Assembly (NCBI GenBank): GCA_963785565.1
Contig: CAWAVV010000049.1
Coordinates: 1-64,000, forward strand
Direction: 5' to 3'
DNA: 64,000 nucleotides
Source of the DNA: AP-15 sp963785565
Lineage (GTDB): Bacteria > Pseudomonadota > Alphaproteobacteria > ATCC43930 > CGMCC-115725
Position numbers and translations under genes: made by a program. Of this stretch, positions 44,455 through 52,457 are shown piece by piece (position 1 is the first letter of the stretch; every line of letters starts with the position of its first letter). The notes under the pieces were generated by a model, which saw only the letters and a list, made by a program, of their open reading frames with translations, was not told the DNA's origin and made no database searches.

Positions 44455-45597
44455 ATGAACCAGCTCGCTCATTCCCTGTGGCCCATCGTCACCGGGACCC
44501 GCTGTCGCCCCAGCCGCGCGCTGCCCGCGCTGCTCCTGTTCGCGTCCCTTCTTTGCTTTCTGCCGGTGGCTATGTCGACGGCGGCTGCGCAAAGCGGCAT
44601 CCCCTTCGCCGACGCGCACACCCATCTGCTCAGACACCTTTCCGAGGCGGGCGGCGGGGGGTACGGCGGACGCGGCCGCCGCGCGAGCGCGGGCCTGGGC
44701 CCGAGTGCAGCAGCATCGACCGCGCTCGCGCTGATGGACCGATTTGGGGTGTCCTACGCCATCCTAGCGCCGCCCCCGCTACCAGCCGGGCGCGAGGGTG
44801 CTGCCGGCAGCGGCGAGCTGCAGGCCGTCGCGCGTCAATACCCCACGCGCTTCGCCTTTTCGGCGGGCGGCGAATCGTTGAACCCGCTGATCCAAAGTAC
44901 GCCGCCGGGGAATGTGACAGCGGACGTGCTCGGCCGCTTCCAAGAGCAGGCCCGGACCATCGCCGAGGCGGGTGCTGCGGCCTTCGGCGAGCTGGCGGCG
45001 GAGCATTTCTCGTCCCATATCGGCAACCACCCCTATGAATCCGCGCCCCCGGATCATCCGCTTCTCCTCGCCCTCGCCGACATCGCCGCGCAATACAACA
45101 TGCCGATCGAGCTGCACATGGAGGCGGTGCCGCGTGATATGCCGTTTCCCGATGCGAACGTCGCGGGCCCGCCCAACCCGGCCAGCATCGCCGCGAACAT
45201 CGCGGCCTTCGAGCGGCTGCTCGACCACAATCCGAGGGCGCGGATCGTCTGGGTGCACGCGGGCTGGGATCTGACCGGTGAGCGCACCGTGTCGCTGATG
45301 CGCGCGCTCTTAGCGAAACATCCCAATCTCTACATGAGCGTCAAATCCGACAACGCGGGGACACCGGCCACCGCGCCCTTTCTGCCCGGCGGCGGCCTCA
45401 AGCCCGGATGGCTGGCGATGCTGGAGGCGTTCCCCGACCGCTTCGTCGTTGGCGGCGACCAGTTTTACGACGAGCCGCAGATCATCCGGACCTACCGGGC
45501 ACGGGCATTCGTCGATGCGCTCCCGGCGGAAATCGCCCGCCGGATCGCCTACGAGAACGTCAAGTACATTTATCGCCTGCCCGCGGCATTGCGCTGA
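44455..45597 (+). CDS. Exported amidohydrolase family protein
   Basis: 380 residues from the ATG at 44455 after AGGTGGGGC. A long N-terminus carries a signal peptide (ALPALLLFASLLCFLPVAMSTAAAQ). The Amidohydro-rel (PF04909) metal motifs follow: DAHTH (His55, His57), ELHMEAVP, IVWVHAGWD and VVGGDQFYD. A Gly-rich insert (GGGGYGGRGRR) comes after the first motif. The family includes hydrolases and decarboxylases; this one acts in the periplasm. It converges on a methyltransferase across a repeat-filled gap. Confidence 0.84.
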   Translation: MNQLAHSLWPIVTGTRCRPSRALPALLLFASLLCFLPVAMSTAAAQSGIPFADAHTHLLRHLSEAGGGGYGGRGRRASAGLGPSAAASTALALMDRFGVSYAILAPPPLPAGREGAAGSGELQAVARQYPTRFAFSAGGESLNPLIQSTPPGNVTADVLGRFQEQARTIAEAGAAAFGELAAEHFSSHIGNHPYESAPPDHPLLLALADIAAQYNMPIELHMEAVPRDMPFPDANVAGPPNPASIAANIAAFERLLDHNPRARIVWVHAGWDLTGERTVSLMRALLAKHPNLYMSVKSDNAGTPATAPFLPGGGLKPGWLAMLEAFPDRFVVGGDQFYDEPQIIRTYRARAFVDALPAEIARRIAYENVKYIYRLPAALR

Positions 45598-45676
45598 CCC
45601 CGATCAGCTCCCACCACGACCGCCAAGCCCACCGCGCCGCGCCGCGCCGCCCCAGACAACAGCCCGCGCGATAATC

Positions 45677-45731
45677 CGTCATTCCCGCGAAAGCGCAATC
45701 ATCCGTCATTCCCGCAAAAGCGGGAAACCAG
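45677..45731. repeat. Tandem partial CATTCCCGCGAAAGCGGGAA repeats
   Basis: CCGTCATTCCCGCGAAAGCG is followed directly by a second copy, CCGTCATTCCCGCAAAAGCGGGAAACCAG; the first copy lacks its right arm. This is the widespread proteobacterial palindrome also seen in degenerate form near 37.9 kb. Confidence 0.75.
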
Positions 45732-45837
45732 GGAAAACGAGGCTAAGCAAGTGAAAATAGATCGAGGATCAAATAAGCAAACTAACTTTCTCATCCCGGC
45801 GTAGGAGCGTGTAAAGAAATTAATCTTCCCTAGAAAC

Positions 45838-45935
45838 GTCATTCCGGGGCGGCCCGAAGGGCCGAGCCCGGAACCCAAGAACACCCGAATTTCCAATATG
45901 TTCGACGTCCGGTGTTCATGGGTTCCGGGCTCGCG
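45838..45935. mobile_element. Right-truncated copy of the 119-base MITE-like element
   Basis: It shares GTCATTCCGGGG, GAGCCCGGAACCCA-agaacac and the inverted GGTGTTCATGGGTTCCGGGCTCG with the copy at 26102-26220, but lacks the terminal CCCCGGAATGAC. Like the first copy it lies between convergent genes. The rest of 45598-46019 holds no gene. Confidence 0.75.
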
Positions 45936-46019
45936 GATGAGGTTGAGCGGATCGTGATCTAAGACGGTCTCTTCTGCGCCGGAACTGGCCCGTCACCTGG
46001 CTGCGTGAGGCGGTCTGGC

Positions 46020-46823
46020 TCACGCTCCTTGGCGCTCTCCACTGGCAATTCGGTACTCGGCTTCCGGCTTGACCGGCCCGCCGGTATCACCCAGGTCGCG
46101 CCGCGCCTCTTCGCGTACCGCACGGCGTATGTCCTCGGAAACGCCGAGCAGCGCCTGACCGGTCGAGCAGCCGCCGCGTTCAAAGGGACCGTAATAGGCG
46201 TCGAACGACGGTAGCACAAAGGCGTGCCTGACCGTATCGGTCGCGAAGTCGGCGAAGCCGGCCGCGTCGAAGAGCGACCGCAGTTTTGACGCTTTGGCGA
46301 GCGCGAAGGTGCGGGCGACGGACTCGGCCAAGCCCGGTACGTACCGCGCGATCATAACGTTGATCTGATGGTTGTAGGAGCGCTCGACCACGGTATTGAC
46401 CGAGACCGCCATGCGCCCGCCGGGACGCAGCACACGGCGAAATTCCATTAGGCCCCGCACCGGGTCGGGAAAGAAAATCAGTCCGAGATTGCAGAGGACC
46501 GCGTCGAAACTCTCGTCGGGAAATGGAAGCGCCTGTCCGTCCTCGACCGAGAGCGCAACGTTTGGCGCGTCGCCGAGACGCTCGCGCGCCTTTGCAACCA
46601 TCGCCGGCGAGATGTCGGCGGCGGTGACATGGCCGGTCGGGCCGACCGCGGCGAGGGCCGCTTCGGCGGAGAGCCCAGTACCTGTCGCGATGTCAAGGAC
46701 GCGCATGCCCGGAGCAACACCGGCGGCCCGCAACAAGAAGGGCATGAAGTACGCCGTGACATGCGCGAACGCCTGGTCGTACAGCGCCGCCGCCTCATCC
46801 TTGAAGGTAAGTTCCTCCGCCAT
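46020..46823 (-). CDS. Class I SAM-dependent methyltransferase
   Basis: 267 residues from the ATG at 46823; the longer frame upstream is not protein-like. SAM motif I is VLDIATGTGLS (about 43-53), then TAADISPAMVAKARER, VEDGQALPFPDESFDAVLCNLGLIFFPDP and LRPGGRMAVSV, the UbiE/Methyltransf_11 pattern. The C-terminal third resembles small-molecule methyltransferases. The substrate is unknown. The 230 bases upstream contain only a weak open frame. Confidence 0.86.
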   Translation of the reverse strand: MAEELTFKDEAAALYDQAFAHVTAYFMPFLLRAAGVAPGMRVLDIATGTGLSAEAALAAVGPTGHVTAADISPAMVAKARERLGDAPNVALSVEDGQALPFPDESFDAVLCNLGLIFFPDPVRGLMEFRRVLRPGGRMAVSVNTVVERSYNHQINVMIARYVPGLAESVARTFALAKASKLRSLFDAAGFADFATDTVRHAFVLPSFDAYYGPFERGGCSTGQALLGVSEDIRRAVREEARRDLGDTGGPVKPEAEYRIASGERQGA

Positions 46824-47053
46824 CCCCGGCTCCCGTTTCTTGTCCTTGTCGTCGACGGCATGTTTTCTAACACCAAATGGCCGGAGGCAAGGCCGCAACC
46901 ACCCTGCACGGAGGTATAGGTGCGAACGTCGGCGATGGGTAGTGGGCCAGTTTGGCGATTTCTTGGACTTCAGGAGCTCGCTTTCGCTTGACCGGTGTCT
47001 CGATGGCGGCCCTGGCGTCATCGGCTCCCGAGGGGATGGCGTTCACCTGTGTC

Positions 47054-47443
47054 TCACCCCTTGGCGATAAAAGCGACCGCGTCGATCTCGATGCGTGCCC
47101 CAAGCAGAAGGCCGGCGACCTGGAGTGCGGTCGATGTGGGCGGATTATTCGGGAAGACCTCGCCGCGCACCTTGGAGAATTCGTCATAGGGTGCAAGGTC
47201 CGTGAGGTAGACCTTGATGCTCACGATTTTGTCCATGTCAGCGTTGAGCTTGCGCAGGGACTCGCGGATGCGATCGAAGGTGACGCGCACTTCCTGCTCG
47301 AAGCTGACGGGCTTGTTGTCCGGTGGGATCGCCACGCCCACTTGACCCGCGACGAAGATCCAGCTGCCGGCTTCGGTATCGATACGCAGTGCCTCGCTGA
47401 AGCTCTTCGCAATCGGGCTGGCGAGATGTCGCATTGTGCTCAT
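47054..47443 (-). CDS. RidA family protein (second in window)
   Basis: 129 residues from the ATG at 47443 (MSTMRHLASPIAKSFSEALRIDTEAGSWIFVAGQVG). The RidA fold is shown by FEQEVRVTFDRIRESLRKLNADMDKIVSIKVYLTDLAPYDEF and NNPPTSTALQVAGLLLGARIEIDAVAFI. The usual RPAR-type Arg is replaced by NNPPTST, as in non-deaminating branches. It is a different branch from the RidA at 10.1 kb. Function not known. Confidence 0.85.
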   Translation of the reverse strand: MSTMRHLASPIAKSFSEALRIDTEAGSWIFVAGQVGVAIPPDNKPVSFEQEVRVTFDRIRESLRKLNADMDKIVSIKVYLTDLAPYDEFSKVRGEVFPNNPPTSTALQVAGLLLGARIEIDAVAFIAKG

Positions 47444-47794
47444 GATGGGACCCCGCTCCTGAGCGGTCTCGATAGTGGTGGCCCTTCCTGCGGGACATCG
47501 AGCCCGAGGCCCGCTGTCCCGCGGTCGATATCCGGTCCTTTTGGCATGCGGCATGGCGGGGTGGCGAGGGCATTTGCGAGCCGCCACATTCAAACTGTTC
47601 CACTACCCGGCGATGTCCGTACCGGGGCAAAGGCGGTCATCAGATGCGAACCGTCGCTTGATCAGACCGATAAGCCCGATCACCAGGCAGAGGGTGCAGT
47701 GGCCTTTACATAGCCCTTCGACAAGGCGGCGGGGCAGGGGTAGGCTTTGGTGAAATCCGGTCGAGCCGGACCGAAAATGCTTTGGGAGGAAACC
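47444..47794. other. Divergent intergenic region, no gene seen
   Basis: 350 bases between the RidA gene (minus) and the Tat-exported NTF2-like gene (plus). A minus-strand open frame (KGHCTLCLVIGLIGLIKRRF...) is hydrophobic but has no start codon or ribosome site. GGGAGGAAACC just before 47795 is the ribosome site of the next gene. Confidence 0.45.
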
Positions 47795-48253
47795 ATGGAT
47801 GTGACCCGGCGTAATTTGGCGATCACGGGCGCGGTCGCGCTCGGCGCGGCGAGCCTGTTGGGCGGTTCCACGGTGCTTGCCGACGCGTCCGACGAGGCGG
47901 CGGTCAAGGACTCGGTCGAGGCGTTGCGCAAGGCATTGCTTGCGGCCGACAAGGCGCAGCTGGAGGCGCTGGCGGCCGCTCAGCTGAGCTACGGCCATTC
48001 GAGCGGCAAGGTTCAGAACAAGTCCGAGTTCGTCGATGGCGTGATGACCCGCAAGGCGGTGGTCAAATCGCTCGATTTTCCGGAACTCACCGTCGCGGTG
48101 GCCGGCGACGCCGCGATCGCGCGCCATCTCTACGTCTCCGACTCGGAAACCGACGGCAAACCCAACCATACCCGGATCGGCGTGCTCGCGGTCTGGCAAA
48201 AGCAGGACGGCAGCTGGAAGCTGCTGGCGCGTCAGGCCTATAAGCTGACCTGA
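47795..48253 (+). CDS. Tat-exported NTF2-like (SnoaL/DUF4440) protein
   Basis: 152 residues from the ATG at 47795, with a strong GGGAGG site. The N-terminus is a twin-arginine signal (VTRRNLAITGAVALGAASLLGG, cleavage after VLA). The domain is NTF2-like: VEALRKALLAADKAQLEALAAAQLSYGHSSGKVQNKSEFVDGV and the C-terminal RIGVLAVWQKQDGSWKLLARQAYKL. It probably binds a small ligand or is a periplasmic enzyme of unknown specificity. Confidence 0.84.
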   Translation: MDVTRRNLAITGAVALGAASLLGGSTVLADASDEAAVKDSVEALRKALLAADKAQLEALAAAQLSYGHSSGKVQNKSEFVDGVMTRKAVVKSLDFPELTVAVAGDAAIARHLYVSDSETDGKPNHTRIGVLAVWQKQDGSWKLLARQAYKLT

Positions 48254-48329
48254 CCGGCGGCTCGGCCGATCGCGGGGTTAGGGGGCGGGGCCGGAATGCG
48301 GTCACTACGCCTCGTAGGCGAGGAGGCAT

Positions 48330-48758
48330 ATGACCGATCCCTACGACCTGCAGCGCTTCATCGCCGCCCAGAACCCGGTCTTCGATCAGGTGCGCGCGGA
48401 ATTGCACGCCGGCCGTAAACGCGGTCATTGGATGTGGTTTGTCTTCCCGCAGATCAAGGGTCTCGGCAGCAGCCCGATGGCGCGGAAATACGCGATTTCT
48501 TCATGGGCCGAAGCCGAAGCCTATCTGGACCATCCGATCCTCGGGCCGAGGCTGCGCGAGTGCACCCGTCTGGTGGCCGCGGTCCAGGGCCGCTCGATCG
48601 GCGACATTCTCGGCTATCCCGACGAGCTCAAATTCCGCTCGTCGATGACCCTGTTCGCCCACACTGCGCCCGGCGGCAAACCCTTCACCGACGCCCTGGA
48701 AAAGTATTTTCCCGAGGGTTTCGACCCGCTGACCCTCGAACGGCTTCGGGCCTCGTAA
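48330..48758 (+). CDS. DUF1810 family protein
   Basis: 142 residues, with the family pattern FIAAQNPVFDQVRAELHAGRKRGHWMWFVFPQIKGLGSSPMARKYAISSWAEAEAYLDHPILGPRL and SSMTLFAHTAPGGKPFTDALEKYFPEG. DUF1810 proteins resemble NADAR/YbiA-like folds and have no settled function. GGCGAGGAGGC lies before the ATG. Confidence 0.88.
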   Translation: MTDPYDLQRFIAAQNPVFDQVRAELHAGRKRGHWMWFVFPQIKGLGSSPMARKYAISSWAEAEAYLDHPILGPRLRECTRLVAAVQGRSIGDILGYPDELKFRSSMTLFAHTAPGGKPFTDALEKYFPEGFDPLTLERLRAS

Positions 48759-48860
48759 AATCGCCCATTTCGCATGGCATCCTGCGAGCAGATCGCGTCC
48801 CAGGGCGCGGCTCCAAACAACAGCACGGAGATGCCGATGGTTGATTTTGCCGGGCGGGCA

Positions 48861-49040
48861 CTAATTCCCGGTTCCGCCGATTTATTTCCCGTTTAGGCCG
48901 AAATAAATTCCCGGTTAGGCCGCGACGGGAATTCGCTCGTAAACGATTGATCGGGCGTGCAATTTCGGTGGCTAGAGTGACCCAATATCGGCAGAATCCG
49001 GAAATTCCCGGTTACTTTCCCGGTTCACGGGAATTCGCCA
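48861..49040. repeat. AATTCCCGGTTA-type repeat cluster
   Basis: The motif AATTCCCGGTT or close variants occurs at about 48863, 48885, 48906 and 49004, with TTTCCCGGTT at 49016 and inverted CGGGAATTC at 48926 and 49028. It forms overlapping short palindromes. The cluster begins after DUF1810 and runs into the 3' end of the DUF488 gene, supplying its last codons. Confidence 0.75.
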
Positions 49041-49494
49041 TGGCGTGAACCGTGAGGTGGCGGACCGCGAAGCCATGGCGCGCCTCCAGGATCTCGGCGA
49101 TCCGGCGGCGGTGGCACATCCGCCAGTCGGCCTCGTAGCACAGCAGGCAGCTCGGGTTCGTCCTAGCGATTTCGGCGGCTTGCTGCAGGTCGAACGCGGC
49201 TTCGGGACGGCTGAGTTTCTCGTCGACGATCGCCCAGAAGCGGTCCCATTCGCGGCGCCGGTTGGCGAGGCGGCCTTCGGGAGGGGTGCCGAGTGCCGCC
49301 AGATGAACATAGCGCAGGCCGGCCTCCTCGATCGCGGCGGCGAGCTGGCGTTTCGAAAAACCCGGCCGGCGCGAGATCGGCCGGTCGCGAACGTCGATCA
49401 GGGTGGCCACCCCGGCCGCCTTCAGGGCAGCGATAACGTCTTGCGGCAAAGCCTTTTCGTAGCCGATCGAGTAGAGCGCCTTGGCGCCGGTCAC
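49012..49494 (-). CDS. DUF488 family protein
   Basis: 160 residues of the DUF488 family: LYSIGYEKALPQDVIAALKAAGVATLIDVRDRPISRRPGFSKRQLAAAIEEAGLRYVHLAALG and the C-terminal CLLCYEADWRMCHRRRIAEIL. The CxxC-E...CHR cluster is typical. Function is not established. The final residues NSREPGK are encoded inside the AATTCCCGGTT repeat cluster, so the C-terminus was likely set by the repeat. It is followed upstream by the YqgE-like gene, 7 bases away. Confidence 0.88.
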   Translation of the reverse strand: MTGAKALYSIGYEKALPQDVIAALKAAGVATLIDVRDRPISRRPGFSKRQLAAAIEEAGLRYVHLAALGTPPEGRLANRRREWDRFWAIVDEKLSRPEAAFDLQQAAEIARTNPSCLLCYEADWRMCHRRRIAEILEARHGFAVRHLTVHAMANSREPGK

Positions 49495-49501
49495 GCGAGC
49501 C

Positions 49502-50146
49502 TCACAAGTCGCGGGTGCGGCGGGCCATCGCCTCGTCCCACAGATTGCCGCGGTCGTCGTCGAAGATCAGCTTGGGATCGCCGGTGGTGGTGAACCAGTC
49601 GCGATGGTCGATCTCGCCGTCGAGCTGTCCTGGTCCCCAGCCGGCATAGCCAAAGGCAAAGAGGCTCTTCTTTGGCCCGTGGTGGCGGCCGATGTCGCGC
49701 AGGATCTCCTTGTCCGCGGTCATCGCCACGACGCCGACGGCAAGAGTGTCGGGGCGACGGTACTCGCTGCTGTGCACGACAAAACCAAGCTCCGGCTGCA
49801 CCGGGCCGCCGGCAAAAACCAGGAGGCTGCCGTCGACCCCGGCGGCCTGGTCACCGGTCCCCTCCAGCAGGCTCTTGATCGTACGCTGCTCGATCGGGCG
49901 GTTGATGACGATGCCGAACGCGCCGTTCCGGTCGTGCCGCAGCAGCAGGATCACCGTGTGGGAGAAGCGCGGGTCCCCCATCGTCGGCGCGGCGATCAGG
50001 ATCTGCCCGGCGAGCGAGCCGGCATCGGTGTTGGTGTCGCTATCGGTGTGTTCGGGCGGCGCGGTACCAAGCAGCATCACCGCCATCAGCAATCCTGCCG
50101 CGGCAATCGGCAGCGAGCGCAGGCGCCGGAGGCGGGCGGAAGTCAT
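49502..50146 (-). CDS. YqgE/AlgH family protein with an N-terminal export signal
   Basis: 214 residues. The DUF179 core is clear: AGQILIAAPTMGDPRFSHTVILLLRHDRNGAFGIVINRPIE, VFAGGPVQPELGFVVHS, and YAGWGPGQLDGEI. It starts with an extra ~35 residues (MTSARLRRLRSLPIAAAGLLMAVMLLGTAPPEH) that look like a signal peptide or membrane anchor, whereas most YqgE proteins are cytoplasmic and start at the core. It is divergent from the NHL-repeat gene by 78 bases. Confidence 0.87.
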   Translation of the reverse strand: MTSARLRRLRSLPIAAAGLLMAVMLLGTAPPEHTDSDTNTDAGSLAGQILIAAPTMGDPRFSHTVILLLRHDRNGAFGIVINRPIEQRTIKSLLEGTGDQAAGVDGSLLVFAGGPVQPELGFVVHSSEYRRPDTLAVGVVAMTADKEILRDIGRHHGPKKSLFAFGYAGWGPGQLDGEIDHRDWFTTTGDPKLIFDDDRGNLWDEAMARRTRDL

Positions 50147-50224
50147 GCCGTCAGCTTACATCCGCGCGCGCCGGGTCGGAAAGCGGTGCTAAGATCGGAG
50201 CCGTTGGCGAGAGGACAGCTTTTG

Positions 50225-51268
50225 ATGGCGGAGCAGAACTGGATCATCACGACGGCGGTCGGGACCGGCGAGCGTGGCTTTGCCGGCGATGGCGGGCCGG
50301 GCGCGCGCGCGACCCTGAACGGTCCGTTCGATATCGGCTTCGACCCGGCCGGCAATCTCTTTTTCTCGGACACCTTCAACCACCGCATCCGCCGGGTCGA
50401 CGCGGCGAGCGGGACCGTCACGACGGTCGCCGGTCGCGGCGAAGCCGGCTATTCGGGCGACGGCGGCCCGGCAGTCGAAGCCCGGCTCAACGAGCCCTAC
50501 GGCATCGCGGTCGACCGGGGCGGCAACATCTATGTCGCCGACCGCCACAATCACGGCGTGCGCCGGATCGACGGCGCCTCGGGCATCGTTACCACCGTCG
50601 CCGGCAACGGCAGCGCTGGGTTCGCCGGCGATGGCGGACCGGCAGCGCGCGCGGGTTTGGTCGAGCCCAACGGGCTGGCGTTGGATCCGGCGCAGCAGCG
50701 TCTGTTCATCGCCGATGTCGCGGACAACCGCGTGCGGGTGGTCGATCTCGCGGTGGGCACGATCGCGACCTTTGCCGGCACCGGCGAGGCGGCGCATACC
50801 GGCGACGAGGGCCCCGCCGGTGCGGCCGCCGTGTTCGGCGCCCGCGCGGTAAAAATCGCCGCCGACGGCACGGTCTTCATCCTCGAACGCCAGGGCAGCA
50901 GCTTGCGCGCGGTGAACCCCCGGACCGGCGTCATTACGATGGTGGCCGGGACCGGTGCCCGAGGCTATGGCGGCGACGGCGGCCCGGCGCTGGCGGCGGT
51001 CTTCGACGCGCCCAAGGAGCTGACCATCGACCCCGCTGGCGACATCTTGATCGTCGATACCGAGAACCATGCGATCCGCCGGTTCGACGTCAAGAGTGGC
51101 ACGGTCGAGACCATCGCCGGGGGCCGCAAGGGCAGCGGGGGCGATGGCGGCCCGGCGCGCCTAGCCGGGCTCGGCCGCCCGCACGGCATCGCCGTCGGCC
51201 CCGACGGCGCCCTCTATATCGGCGACACCGAGAACCATCGCATCCGCAAGCTCACCCGCGCCGGGTGA
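50225..51268 (+). CDS. NHL-repeat beta-propeller protein
   Basis: 347 residues from the ATG at 50225. Six repeats of about 55 residues follow the pattern GTG..GFAGDGGPA..A.LN.P.GIA.D..GN.Y.AD..NHR(V/I)RR(V/I)D..SG.(V/I)TT(V/I)AG. This is the NHL propeller, often a binding scaffold or secreted sensor. No signal peptide is visible, so it may be cytoplasmic or the start may be further up. GAGAGGA lies before the ATG. Confidence 0.87.
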   Translation: MAEQNWIITTAVGTGERGFAGDGGPGARATLNGPFDIGFDPAGNLFFSDTFNHRIRRVDAASGTVTTVAGRGEAGYSGDGGPAVEARLNEPYGIAVDRGGNIYVADRHNHGVRRIDGASGIVTTVAGNGSAGFAGDGGPAARAGLVEPNGLALDPAQQRLFIADVADNRVRVVDLAVGTIATFAGTGEAAHTGDEGPAGAAAVFGARAVKIAADGTVFILERQGSSLRAVNPRTGVITMVAGTGARGYGGDGGPALAAVFDAPKELTIDPAGDILIVDTENHAIRRFDVKSGTVETIAGGRKGSGGDGGPARLAGLGRPHGIAVGPDGALYIGDTENHRIRKLTRAG

Positions 51269-51294
51269 GCCGGGCGATTGACCCGTGCGCTCGC

Positions 51295-52200
51295 CTATCC
51301 CAGAAACGCCCGCAGCGCCGCCACTAGATCCTTCGGGTTGTCGCCCTGCACCGTGTGCCCCGCCTTTGGGATCGTGACCTGGCGGCCATCGGGGAGACCC
51401 GCCGCCAGGCGCTCGGCGTCATCCTGGTGGAACACGTCGCTTTCCGCGCCGCGCACGACCAGGGTCGGACAGGTGATCTTGGCGAGGCCGTCGGCCAGCC
51501 CGCGCCGCTCGGCGGCCTGCCGGTCGCCGCCCATTTGCTGAAACCGCCGCCGGTCGTATTTCCAGGTCCAGTTGCCGTCGGGCTGCCGGCGCAGATTGTG
51601 CATCAGGCTGCGCCGCAGGATCAGCGGATCGCGCCGCGGATTGAAGGCAAGGGCGCGCTCGATGATCGCTTCCAACGAGGCGGGTTCGGCCCCGCCATTG
51701 ACGAAGTCGCGGATGCGGCTCGACCCCGGCCGCCGCACATTGGGGCCGGCGTCGATCAGCACCAGTGCTGAAAGGGTCTCGGGATAATGGGTCGCATAGG
51801 CGAGCGAATTGATCGCGCCCATCGACATGCCGACCAGCACAAAATCGTCGAGCCCGATCGCGTCGGCGAACCCTCTGACGTCCTCGCGCTGGGCCGAGAG
51901 CGAGTAATCGGCGTCGGGCGCCCAATCGCTGTCGCCATGGCCGCGCTGATCGAGCGCCATGCAATGGAATTCGTCGCGCAAGGCCAGGCAGCACAAATCC
52001 CAGGTGTGCGCGGTCAGGGCGCCGCCGTGCAGAAACAGGATCGGCCGCTTTCCTTCTGTCCCCCAATCGAGATAACGAAAACGCAGCCCACTGAGCGCGA
52101 TATGGCGCTCCTCCGGTAACGCCACCTCGTCGAAGTTAAAGCCGGCTCGCACCGAAGTGGATTGCAGATGATCGAGGTACTCCTCGCTCGACAAGCTCAT
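51295..52200 (-). CDS. Alpha/beta hydrolase
   Basis: 301 residues from the ATG at 52200 (MSLSSEEYLDHL); the ATG at 52212 is also possible. The fold marks are the oxyanion loop LFLHGGALTAHTWD, LDQRGHGDSDWA, the nucleophile elbow VGMSMGA (Ser), an acid in VVRGAESDVFH and the His in AGHTVQGDNP. It is probably an esterase or C-C bond hydrolase; meta-cleavage hydrolases belong to the same family but I see no specific sign. Substrate open. Confidence 0.88.
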   Translation of the reverse strand: MSLSSEEYLDHLQSTSVRAGFNFDEVALPEERHIALSGLRFRYLDWGTEGKRPILFLHGGALTAHTWDLCCLALRDEFHCMALDQRGHGDSDWAPDADYSLSAQREDVRGFADAIGLDDFVLVGMSMGAINSLAYATHYPETLSALVLIDAGPNVRRPGSSRIRDFVNGGAEPASLEAIIERALAFNPRRDPLILRRSLMHNLRRQPDGNWTWKYDRRRFQQMGGDRQAAERRGLADGLAKITCPTLVVRGAESDVFHQDDAERLAAGLPDGRQVTIPKAGHTVQGDNPKDLVAALRAFLG

Positions 52201-52457
52201 GATCTTGGGCACTCCATTGAAGGTCGGGCCGGCGCGGCAGGGTGGGATAAGGCTTTACCACGAGGCTGCGCGGCGGACCATTTTCACCGCGGGGCGTTCG
52301 CGTGCATTTGTGCTTAGCCCACCCGCGCTCAGCACATGGCTCTCGGGGCTGGAGAGCGCCGCGCCGGCGTTGTGTCCACGGCCGGAGGGCGTACACTTCC
52401 AACCGAGTTCTCGGGGTCGCGACCGCCGGCCCGGTCTGTGCAGAAAGGAAAAAACCC

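Noticed and set aside
46867..47196. Minus-strand frame with VKRKRAPEVQEIAKLAHYPSP
   Set aside because: Partly protein-like, but it overlaps the RidA 3' end and has no start or family match; it might be a gene relic.
47603..48199. Minus-strand frame opposite the NTF2-like gene, with a hydrophobic end
   Set aside because: Most of it is a mirror of the NTF2-like gene; the hydrophobic part outside has no start codon.
48861..49040. Repeats considered as a CRISPR array
   Set aside because: Motifs are short, in both orientations and unevenly spaced; there are no uniform spacers and no cas genes.
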